A DNA stretch of 38,274 nt from Cyclobacteriaceae bacterium. Lineage in GTDB: Bacteria; Bacteroidota; Bacteroidia; Cytophagales; Cyclobacteriaceae. Positions 32,148 through 38,274 of this stretch are shown here, one piece after another. The stretch is taken from positions 1 through 38,274 of the forward strand of contig JALSJF010000266.1 of NCBI GenBank assembly GCA_026989505.1. The letters are read 5' to 3'. The position numbers and the translations under genes were made by a program. The number at the start of each line of letters is the position of its first letter. Within the stretch, counting starts at the first letter, position 1. Below the pieces are notes generated by a model. That model made no database searches and had not been told where the DNA came from. It worked only from the letters and a program-made list of their open reading frames with translations.

Positions 32148-34744
32148 TCTATCGCCCCCATGAGGATGGCATTAAACAACAGCTTATAACTGGCACGGGG
32201 CTGCCCGCGAAACTGCGGCCGGAAGCCAAACAACACGACATGCCCATCGCCCAGGTTAACATCCATCATGGCGCCTTTGTTCTTCAGGTATTTATCCTGC
32301 CCTTTGGCCCAGCCACTCATTAAAATATCTTTATCGGCATATTTCACCACTATTTTTACTTCCGGCCTGGGCGGGGGGGCTGTTTCTTCCCGGCCGCCTT
32401 CACCTTGCCGCGATTTCACTACCAATTTAAAGGCCCGGCTGCGCGAAAAAGAGGCGGCAATCTCCGGCTGCATGCCATAAGCCAGAGGGTTTTCGGTATC
32501 AACTTTGGCCCGTACCAATGAGCCTGGGATAAAAAACTGTTTGGGGCTGGTGCCAGCCGTGGTATTAACCACCGGCAGGCCAAACTGCCTGATGGCAAAA
32601 TCGGCAGCGGCATCCAGGGTAATAACGGTGCCCCCCTGTTCAACATACTGTTGCAATTTCAGGGTGCCTTCCAGGCCCAGCCCTCCGGTAAACTGCGCAG
32701 GCATAGTGCCTTCGCTAAAACCATTAAGGATGTCATCGGGCCGCTGCGAAGGGATGATAATGGCCGTATATCGGGCCAGGTCGCGGGTACGCACATCGTT
32801 ATCATGCAGGGTATCTATGGCAAACTTGTGCTGCTCCAGCACCCAGCGTGTCCAGCCTTCATCCATATTGGCCCGCCAGGTTTTATAGATCCCTACTTTT
32901 ACTTTGTTCACCCTGGCATTGGTTACCCCGGGGTCCCGTTCCAGCCCCTGAAAATCAAGGCCCAGGTCAACGGCCAGGGCTGCTACCTGTTCATCTACGG
33001 CCGGGGTACTTTTAATTAAAAAACTGCCGGGGCCGAACACCTCCTGGCCAAACTGGGCTGAGGCCGACAAGCGGTAAATCTCTGCCCCTGCCTGCTGCAA
33101 CAGGTTGAAGGCCGTATAGCTGTTGTTTTGCCGGTTGGATAATAAATAACCATACGCATGGTTACCGGTAATTTTGCCCGGCTTGGTTGCGAGATAGCTT
33201 ATCGCTTTGGTTTTGGCCTTAAACGGTTCGGTGGCCTTCACCACCTCAACACCCATTTGCATGGGCAGGGTCCAGCCGGCCAGGTCATAAGGGGGTACGG
33301 GCGGTCCCCCGGGATACTGGTATTGGTTAGGGTAAACCTGCTTTTCCATCAGGTCTTCCAGAAACGGGCGGAATGCCTGGGCACCATAGGCAATGATGGA
33401 GCCGGCCGGGTATTCGGTGTTGCCCACAGTAAATTTTTTGGTGGCCTGGTGCATTTCCACCCCTCCCCGGAGCAAAATATTCACCAGGTTACGGGCCTCC
33501 CCGGCATCCCATTGGCTACGGGGGATAACATAGGCAAAGGCTGTTTCCTTTCCTTGTTTTTCTATGGCATCGCGCCCCATCTGGTAGATGTTGAACAGTA
33601 AATTCTGCCTTCTGTCGGCTGCAAATTCCAGAATGCCCATAGAAGCGGTAATCATATAATCAACCGCATCACGAAAATGCGATTCACCCCCCTGCCACGG
33701 ATAGGGGTAAAATATTTCCGTGCCGTCTGACGGTACACTACGGGCAATATTTTTAGGTATTGAGTCCGGGTCATAATAGCGGGGCGTAGGCGTACGGTGC
33801 GCCACTTCGGTAAGAATACCGATCTGGTTGTGGTAATACGGAGCGGTACGCATGCCGCCATTCCACCACATGCTGAACATGGAGCCCGAAATTACCCCGG
33901 GCATTTTTTTCATAGCAAAGCGGTTGGCCATGGCTGTGCCCACCAAATTCACCCCCGTGGTTACCCCGGGGTGAATGCGGGGATTTACCGGGCTGCGGAA
34001 GGGCGGCAGGAAAATACGTGCCCAGGCCGGGGAGGTCTGGTGGTGGTTGTGCACAATTTGCGGGAACCACTCCTTATACAGGATCTTGGTAGCAGCCCTG
34101 GTTTCCGGCATGTTGCTCATAAACCAGTCGCGGTTGTTATCGTGCCCCACATATTTCTGGTAAAGAATGGGCGGGTCGGTAGTTTCGTACGGGGTGCCGA
34201 GGTTCCGGTAATACCAGTCGGCTACAATATCAACCCCATCGGGGTTGATAACCGGGCAGAGCAACACCACCACATTATCGCGGATTTTTTTCATTTCAGC
34301 GGTTTCTTCAGCCACCAGTTTCCAGGCCAGCTCCGAGGTCATTTGGCCGTGGGCTGCTTCGCGTGCATGCATACCTCCGTCAATCCACACAATAGCCTTG
34401 CCGGTTTTGGCCAACTCCCGGGCTTCCCCGGGCTTAATCCGGGCCCGGGACAGTTTGGCGCTGGTTTCCTGCCAGCGGTCCAGGGCCTGCATATTGGCGG
34501 CCGAAGAAATGATCAGCAGCTTTATTGGCTTGCCCATTACCGATTTTCCTATCTCAACCATGCGGATACGGTTGGAAGAAGCCGCCAGTTGCTCATAATA
34601 GGCCAACATCTGGCCATATTTGGCCAATTTGTAGTCGGCCCCGACCTTAAACCCGAAAACATCCTCCGGGCGGGGTATTTTTTGTGCCCGCAAACCGGTA
34701 GTAAGCACGAAAACCAAGGTAACAAGCAGGGGAAATTTCTTCAT
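32144..34744 (-). CDS. Secreted M14-family zinc metallopeptidase
   Basis: An 866-residue exported carboxypeptidase-like enzyme with a signal peptide (LTTGLRAQ, about residue 21). The M14 zinc site is visible as HARE (H126, E129) in IDGGMHAREAA, plus a distal His in VHNHHQTS (residues 232-235). The general-base Glu is probably E313 in ILTEVAH. The family's NPDG turn is seen at 167-170 and CPVINPDGVD is intact. The second half (about 430-866) is a beta-rich accessory region with no motif I can name; similar long M14 proteins are common in Bacteroidota. It is single and not clearly in an operon. Confidence 0.88.
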   Translation of the reverse strand: MKKFPLLVTLVFVLTTGLRAQKIPRPEDVFGFKVGADYKLAKYGQMLAYYEQLAASSNRIRMVEIGKSVMGKPIKLLIISSAANMQALDRWQETSAKLSRARIKPGEARELAKTGKAIVWIDGGMHAREAAHGQMTSELAWKLVAEETAEMKKIRDNVVVLLCPVINPDGVDIVADWYYRNLGTPYETTDPPILYQKYVGHDNNRDWFMSNMPETRAATKILYKEWFPQIVHNHHQTSPAWARIFLPPFRSPVNPRIHPGVTTGVNLVGTAMANRFAMKKMPGVISGSMFSMWWNGGMRTAPYYHNQIGILTEVAHRTPTPRYYDPDSIPKNIARSVPSDGTEIFYPYPWQGGESHFRDAVDYMITASMGILEFAADRRQNLLFNIYQMGRDAIEKQGKETAFAYVIPRSQWDAGEARNLVNILLRGGVEMHQATKKFTVGNTEYPAGSIIAYGAQAFRPFLEDLMEKQVYPNQYQYPGGPPVPPYDLAGWTLPMQMGVEVVKATEPFKAKTKAISYLATKPGKITGNHAYGYLLSNRQNNSYTAFNLLQQAGAEIYRLSASAQFGQEVFGPGSFLIKSTPAVDEQVAALAVDLGLDFQGLERDPGVTNARVNKVKVGIYKTWRANMDEGWTRWVLEQHKFAIDTLHDNDVRTRDLARYTAIIIPSQRPDDILNGFSEGTMPAQFTGGLGLEGTLKLQQYVEQGGTVITLDAAADFAIRQFGLPVVNTTAGTSPKQFFIPGSLVRAKVDTENPLAYGMQPEIAASFSRSRAFKLVVKSRQGEGGREETAPPPRPEVKIVVKYADKDILMSGWAKGQDKYLKNKGAMMDVNLGDGHVVLFGFRPQFRGQPRASYKLLFNAILMGAID

Positions 34745-34828
34745 CAGGAATAAAAATTATCGTTAGAATGCCGAAGTTACATGCTGTTCCCAAATAAATG
34801 TATTTAATTTACGTAAAAGGTAAAGAAG

Positions 34829-35524
34829 ATGACCATTCATATTGCTGCCCAGCCAGAGGATATAGCCGAAACCGTGCTGTTGCCGGGCGACCCGCTGCGG
34901 GCCAAAGGTATAGCCGACAAGCTGTTAACCGAAGTGACCTGTTATAACGAGGTAAGGGGCATGCTGGGCTATACCGGCACTTACCGGGGTAAGCGGGTAT
35001 CGGTGCAGGGCACGGGTATGGGCATGCCTACTACGGCCATTTATGCCCATGAACTGATTGCCCTGGGGGCAAAGCGGTTGATCCGCGTAGGCACCTGCGG
35101 GGCCTACCAGCCCCACCTGAATATTGGCGATGTGATTATTGCCATGACCGCCTCTACCGACTCGGCCATTAACCAACATATCTTCGGGCAAAAAGACTAT
35201 GCCCCGGCAGCGCATTTCCCCTTGCTCCTGAAAGCCGTGGAGGCCGCCAAAGCCCTGGGCGTTGCCGTTACCGTAGGCAATATACTCTCCAGCGATTCTT
35301 TTTATAATGCCCATAGTGAGCACTGGCATAAATGGGCCGAGTATGGGGTGCTGGGGGTAGAAATGGAGTCTTCGGCCCTCTATACCCTGGCCGCCAAACA
35401 CCAGGTAGAAGCCCTGACCATCCTTACGGTAAGCGACAGCCTGGTAACCGGCAAGGTGGCCTCGGCCGAAGAGCGGCAACATAGTTTTGACCCTATGGCC
35501 AAGATTGCCCTGGCGTTGGTATAG
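34829..35524 (+). CDS. deoD: Purine-nucleoside phosphorylase, DeoD type
   Basis: Phosphorolysis of purine (deoxy)nucleosides to base and (deoxy)ribose-1-phosphate. The 231-residue protein is the hexameric DeoD form: the LPGDPLRAKGIA phosphate-binding start, GTGMGMPT, the RVGTCGAYQP segment, GVEMESSALYTLA, and the catalytic Asp in TVSDSLVTG. It is complete. It stands alone between the M14 gene and a small lipoprotein; the 224 nt after it contain no gene. Confidence 0.95.
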   Translation: MTIHIAAQPEDIAETVLLPGDPLRAKGIADKLLTEVTCYNEVRGMLGYTGTYRGKRVSVQGTGMGMPTTAIYAHELIALGAKRLIRVGTCGAYQPHLNIGDVIIAMTASTDSAINQHIFGQKDYAPAAHFPLLLKAVEAAKALGVAVTVGNILSSDSFYNAHSEHWHKWAEYGVLGVEMESSALYTLAAKHQVEALTILTVSDSLVTGKVASAEERQHSFDPMAKIALALV

Positions 35525-35736
35525 CTGCTGCCGGTAACGCCCGGGCAGGGATTATGCAAGATAACGGCCCGGGTGGCAAGCCGGTTACAATTGGCCCTGG
35601 CCTGCCTGTTGGCCTGGGTTAGCAGCAACAAACTTTTTTGCCCTGTAGATAAGCAGGCCGGGGCAACTCATGCAAAACATAACCACCAACACTAACGTAT
35701 AATACAGTTATGCCCAATAACTTAAAATAAAAACCC

Positions 35737-35744
35737 TATCTTCG
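35737..35744 (+). promoter_or_regulatory. Candidate -7 box next to the small lipoprotein start
   Basis: TATCTTCG (one mismatch to TAnnTTTG) ends 4 nt before the ATG at 35749, the same spacing as at cysS. No convincing -33 TTTG at about 20 nt is present. If used, the mRNA would be leaderless or nearly so. Confidence 0.4.
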
Positions 35745-35748
35745 TACC

Positions 35749-36117
35749 ATGAAACGCCTGCGCATCATAGCACTGTTCGTTGGTTTGGGGCTGTCTTGTC
35801 AACAAAATGAGCTGGCCGGGCTGCCAGAAAACACTGACATCGTCACCGAAACAGTCACCCTCACGGCCGGACAGGTGTTTAACTATACCATAGCTACCGC
35901 CATCCCGGTAGAAGGCGAGACCCGGATATCGCAACAGGCGGCAAACTTTGCGCTTAGCAAAATAACCACCGCCTCCCCCGGGTTGGTGTATCAATACCAG
36001 CCGGTCCCGGGCTTCCTCGGTACCGATTTTGTGGAAATAACCCATACCTACGGCAACGGGGGGGGCGTGGCCGGCAGGGTGGTCATAAAAATTTTTATCT
36101 CGGTAGTACCCGGCTAA
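35749..36117 (+). CDS. Small lipoprotein with a bacterial Ig/cadherin-like strand pattern
   Basis: A 122-residue predicted lipoprotein; GLSC puts the lipidated Cys at residue 17. The rest is strand-rich with no helices. The segment YQYQPVPGFLGTDFVEITHT resembles the Y.P..gF.GtD.f.y pattern of Big_9/cadherin-like repeats, followed by a G-rich turn and a final strand (RVVIKIFISVV). A single Ig-like domain on the cell surface is likely. It is not obviously linked to deoD, which lies 224 nt upstream. Function unknown. Confidence 0.7.
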   Translation: MKRLRIIALFVGLGLSCQQNELAGLPENTDIVTETVTLTAGQVFNYTIATAIPVEGETRISQQAANFALSKITTASPGLVYQYQPVPGFLGTDFVEITHTYGNGGGVAGRVVIKIFISVVPG

Positions 36118-36300
36118 CCGGACAAAAACCCCTTTGAAGAATGGCTGCCCCCCTGGCACAACCTTTGCGTTTCTGGCGCCTTTGTGGCCTTAGCGGCCAA
36201 CCCCAGGCCATGTGCCAGCCCCGGGTAAATGACACCCTACGAAAAGCATAGCCCCGGCCGCCCCGGCAAGCCCCTGTTTTGCCGCTTTTCCGGCAAGTTG
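36118..36300. other. Gene-free region upstream of the peptide cassette
   Basis: No coding signal on either strand. It contains the stretch ctttgcgtttctggcgcc and the following gcctttgtggcc around 36165-36195, a low-complexity pattern of a type seen repeatedly in intergenic DNA of many genomes, and the first tandem unit begins at 36301. Confidence 0.4.
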
Positions 36301-36363
36301 AAAATGTTTCAAAATGTTTCACGCATTTGTTTTTTATAAGCAAACCGGATAAGATTGGGGGTG
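36301..36363 (+). repeat. Tandem 10-bp array plus promoter unit, copy 1
   Basis: Two tandem copies of aaaatgtttc (36301-36320), then acgcatttg-t6-ataag and taagattggggg. The downstream 43 bases recur at 38233-38274 with one substitution and one indel. The unit carries its own promoter-like element (TTTG 36326-36329, N20, TAAGATTG 36350-36357) and lies 58 nt before the peptide gene. The 10-bp period places repeats on one face of the helix, which suits a cooperative DNA-binding protein. Confidence 0.85.
36326..36357 (+). promoter_or_regulatory. Candidate promoter inside tandem unit, copy 1
   Basis: TTTG, exact 20-nt spacer and TAAGATTG match TTTG-N20-TAnnTTTG with one mismatch in the -7 element. 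The predicted leader to the peptide ATG (36421) is about 55-60 nt. A second -7-like match, TAAATTTG (36407-36414), lies 6 nt from the ATG. Confidence 0.6.
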
Positions 36364-36420
36364 ATTTTTATGCGCATAGAAATTATTGTTATGTATTATG
36401 TCTAACTAAATTTGCTAAAA

Positions 36421-36597
36421 ATGAAAAAGATTATTTCTCTCGTTGGTTTTTGTTGGTTCTGCTCCTTTTTTGTGGTAGAATTGAATGCTGCATGTTATGA
36501 GCCGACCTATCCGGCACTGGAATGCGACACTCAAGGTTTCGACAGTTGTGTAAATTACCCGAAGGAGGCCTGTGAGGAAAAGGAAAAGAAGCAATAA
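36421..36597 (+). CDS. Short Cys-rich secreted peptide (NVEALA-like)
   Basis: A 58-residue product: a signal-type leader of about 23 residues (KKIISLVGFCWFCSFFVVELNA) followed by a 35-residue Cys-containing, acidic mature region (ACYEPTYPALECDTQGFDSC...CEEKEKKQ) with four cysteines. The VVELNA at the leader's end recalls the NVEALA motif of Bacteroidota peptides that are typically encoded next to six-bladed propeller lipoproteins. ATG 36421 is chosen; a TTG three codons upstream is in frame. It is followed by a large inverted repeat and then the propeller gene. It could be a secreted signal, a toxin-like peptide or a ligand; none is shown. Confidence 0.7.
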   Translation: MKKIISLVGFCWFCSFFVVELNAACYEPTYPALECDTQGFDSCVNYPKEACEEKEKKQ

Positions 36598-36605
36598 GTT
36601 CTAAC

Positions 36606-36820
36606 AAACCCCACTGTGCCTTAACCCGGATTATTCATGAAAATCATGATTAATGATGAGGGCAAAATAGTTTACCCTCAAATTTGGGTCATGCTTAATC
36701 TTGGGTTCATGCTGTGCTTTGTGTATAACATGTTGTTTTACACTATTTTGCAGTTCATCAGCCCTGCGGGCGAAAAATTCATCCGAATTTTTCGGGGTAA
36801 CATTGGGCACAGTGGGGTTT
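36606..36820. repeat. 15-bp inverted repeat with repeat copy B in its loop
   Basis: aaaccccactgtgcc (36606-36620) and ggcacagtggggttt (36806-36820) are perfectly complementary. The 185-nt interior is a full-length copy of the TTAACCCG family (36621-36800), ending ...cggggtaa, plus five bases. Without the insert the arms would form a 15-bp hairpin with a 5-nt loop between the peptide and propeller genes. The insert's reverse complement matches window bases 1-40 at 36662-36701. Confidence 0.85.
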
Positions 36821-36841
36821 GCCATAACGAAAAGTCAAATA

Positions 36842-37990
36842 ATGAAAACGTCAAAAGCCTGGCTATTTATATGTACTATAGTTTTAACGGGATGTGCCGG
36901 TGATATCCGGCAAGAAAAGCCCAGGGTTGAATTGGTATCAAATGCCCTTACACTGGCCATTTCGGCACAAACATCCACCATCAGCAACGGGTTGTTAGGC
37001 TATAATGATGAGGGCAAAGACTACCTCTTCAACATTAACTGGCTCACCAATAGCCTGCAACTGTATGATGTTGACCAGGCTAAACTCATAAAAGAAATCC
37101 GGTTTGCGCGGGAAGGGCCTAACGGTGTAGGACGTGTATTTGGTTTTCACGTGCTGAGCTTTGACAGTCTGCTGCTCTTTACCCAGCGAGGGGCAGAAGT
37201 AGTCCTCACCGACACCTCGGGGACAGTTAAAAACAAGATCAGTTACCAACCTCCCTTGGGGTTTACCGCGGCCTTTGTCCACAACGCCTATTTCATCAGC
37301 CAGCCCATCGTGTATGGCCATAAACTCATCGTTAAAGCCCACATTGAAGGCAACTACCGCGAAATGACCCAGGCCCGGTTGCAAACGTTTCCCCTGGCAT
37401 ATAGCATTAACCTGCATAACGGGGAAACCGAACCACTGCCAGCCACCTACCCGGGCAATTATATGTCCGATGGACTACGGTTCTTTGAATACAGTATGGC
37501 TGGTAATGGCAAAAAGCTGGCCTTCTCTTTCTTTGGCGACCACCGCCTGTTTTATGTTGACACTCCGGCAGAAAAACAACTGCAAACAGTGGACAGCAGG
37601 AGTCAGTACCTTGGCGAAAAGTTTCCCCTGTTTCCGGTAGCGGGAGGAAGGGCCGATACCTATCGCTACCTGTTTGCCAGCGACCGCTACGAAAGCCTGC
37701 TTTACGATCCATTCCGGAATATCTACTACCGTATAGCCGTTCCTGGGGCCGAAGACCTGGATGAAAACCGGCTGAGGGAGTTGCGGACAGCCCCGGTAAG
37801 GTTCAGTATACTCATTTTGAACCAAAACCTGGAACCAATAGGTGAGCATCTGTTGGCAGACAATACTTATCTCCCACAAAATATTTTTATCGGGAGCAAA
37901 GGGCTTTATATCTCCACCAGTCATCCCAATAACAAGGAGGCTAAAGAGGACTTTCTGTCTTTTGATCTGTTAAAAGTCACCTTTCGCTGA
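36842..37990 (+). CDS. Six-bladed beta-propeller lipoprotein (DUF4221-like)
   Basis: A 382-residue predicted outer-surface lipoprotein; lipobox LTGC puts the lipidated Cys at residue 18. The body shows repeating strand blocks of a propeller: YLFNINWLTNSLQLYDVDQ, EGPNGVGRVFGF (91-102), LSFDSLLLFTQRGAEVVLTD, LYDPFRNIYYRIAVPG and FIGSKGLYISTSHPN. The eGPNGVG segment and length fit the DUF4221 family, as I recall it. ATG 36842 is preferred; the longer open frame from 36701 lies in repeat DNA. The partner peptide gene is 244 nt upstream. Reading it as a sensor or receptor for that peptide is an inference. Confidence 0.75.
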   Translation: MKTSKAWLFICTIVLTGCAGDIRQEKPRVELVSNALTLAISAQTSTISNGLLGYNDEGKDYLFNINWLTNSLQLYDVDQAKLIKEIRFAREGPNGVGRVFGFHVLSFDSLLLFTQRGAEVVLTDTSGTVKNKISYQPPLGFTAAFVHNAYFISQPIVYGHKLIVKAHIEGNYREMTQARLQTFPLAYSINLHNGETEPLPATYPGNYMSDGLRFFEYSMAGNGKKLAFSFFGDHRLFYVDTPAEKQLQTVDSRSQYLGEKFPLFPVAGGRADTYRYLFASDRYESLLYDPFRNIYYRIAVPGAEDLDENRLRELRTAPVRFSILILNQNLEPIGEHLLADNTYLPQNIFIGSKGLYISTSHPNNKEAKEDFLSFDLLKVTFR

Positions 37991-38185
37991 ACCCGCACAG
38001 CTTATCTGCGCCTTTTTGTGCCCGAAAAACGCCTGAATGGCGGCACAACCGGCAGGCGTAAGCAGGTGTTTGCCCTGCAACACCAGGCCGGCTTGCTTTA
38101 CCCTGCGCCATAACGTAATGCGTGAAATACCCAATGCGGGTGCTACTCGCTGGCGGGTGCGGCCGGCCTTTGCAGGGTTTTTCGA
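37970..38185 (-). pseudogene. Helix-turn-helix remnant without a start codon
   Basis: An open frame of 71 codons on the minus strand with no ATG, GTG or suitable TTG start (bounded upstream by TAG at 38188-38186). Its first half, RQRVAPALGISRITLWRRVK, is a good Fis/NtrC-type HTH. The C-terminal part has a KHLLTPAGCAAIQAFFGHKK stretch with no match I can name. It overlaps the last 21 nt of the propeller gene, on the opposite strand, and is probably a decayed regulator or a fragment of a larger DNA-binding protein. The alternative is a chance HTH-like string. Confidence 0.45.
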
Positions 38186-38192
38186 CTAAAAT

Positions 38193-38274
38193 GAAATGTT
38201 TCAAAATGTTTCAAAATGTTTCAAAATGTTTCACGCATTTGTTTTTTATAAACAAACCGGATAAGATTGGGGTG
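38193..38274 (+). repeat. Tandem 10-bp array plus promoter unit, copy 2 (runs off the window)
   Basis: Four tandem units (gaaatgtttc, then three exact aaaatgtttc copies, 38193-38232) precede a near-identical copy of the downstream unit seen at 36321-36363. It has the same TTTG-N20-TAAGATTG promoter (38238-38269). Copy number differs (four units here, two at 36301). The window ends right at the point where copy 1 is followed by the peptide gene, so another cassette likely follows. Confidence 0.85.
38238..38269 (+). promoter_or_regulatory. Candidate promoter inside tandem unit, copy 2
   Basis: TTTG (38238-38241), 20-nt spacer and TAAGATTG (38262-38269), identical in layout to copy 1 apart from one spacer base. 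It would drive whatever gene begins just past the window. Confidence 0.55.

Noticed and set aside
33797-34753. Plus-strand open frame of 318 residues opposite the M14 peptidase
   Set aside because: Shadow of a strongly supported zinc peptidase; no recognisable domain.
35638-35666. ttgccc/gggcaa hairpin after deoD as terminator
   Set aside because: The T-run is before, not after, the stem on the plus strand; no terminator can be claimed.
36301-36320. Tandem aaaatgtttc units taken as a CRISPR array
   Set aside because: Units are 10 bp with no spacers and no cas genes nearby.

Overview
The window looks like a chromosomal segment of a Bacteroidota bacterium, most likely a Cytophagales-type member. 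Several things point that way: candidate promoters of the TTTG-N20-TAnnTTTG form; a carboxypeptidase-regulatory-like plug-barrel TonB receptor; a compact arginine operon with a SOTCase/AOTCase-type transcarbamylase and proC inside it; a PF17131-type LolA-like protein; and a short Cys-rich secreted peptide next to a DUF4221-like propeller lipoprotein. No rRNA, tRNA, CRISPR array, prophage or intact insertion sequence was seen.

Layout. 1-339 holds repeats. 340-2622 (+) encodes pheS, a 3-hydroxyacyl-CoA dehydrogenase and a Rieske-like lipoprotein that has lost its cluster ligands. 2619-5085 (-) holds an M28 peptidase and cysS. 5221-9965 (+) is the rimP-nusA-infB operon followed by a small membrane protein. 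9970-10872 (-) is a secreted DUF302-like protein. 11184-19994 (-) is a nine-gene arginine operon (GNAT, argG, argC, proC, argD, argF', argB, argE, argH) with mostly 4-nt ATGA overlaps; argG carries an in-frame TGA at codon 225. 20378-26146 (+) is a TetR-controlled export cluster: TetR, LolA-like carrier, two FtsX-type permeases, an ATPase and an outer-membrane barrel. 26439-30707 (-) is a TonB receptor with a beta-helix lipoprotein. 30862-32147 (+) is a K+ channel overlapping a TetR gene. 32144-34744 (-) is an M14 peptidase. 34829-36117 (+) holds deoD and a small lipoprotein. 36301-38274 is a peptide/propeller cassette whose 5' repeat-promoter unit recurs at the right edge of the window.

How the genes work together. 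The arginine operon covers the whole acylated-ornithine pathway except for a classical ArgA or ArgJ; its first gene, a GNAT enzyme, is the natural candidate for the missing acyltransfer step. The 20378-26146 genes read as one envelope-transport machine spanning inner membrane, periplasm and outer membrane, with its own repressor and a palindromic operator. The right-hand cassette looks like a modular, repeated secreted-peptide plus lipoprotein-propeller unit.

A family of palindromic repeats with TTAACCCG/CGGGTTAA ends is scattered over the window. Two copies abut stop codons, and one sits inside the loop of a 15-bp inverted repeat between the peptide and propeller genes. The most unusual items are this cassette with its tandem 10-bp array, the Lol-like export cluster, the argG nonsense codon and the Gln at the specificity position of the transcarbamylase.
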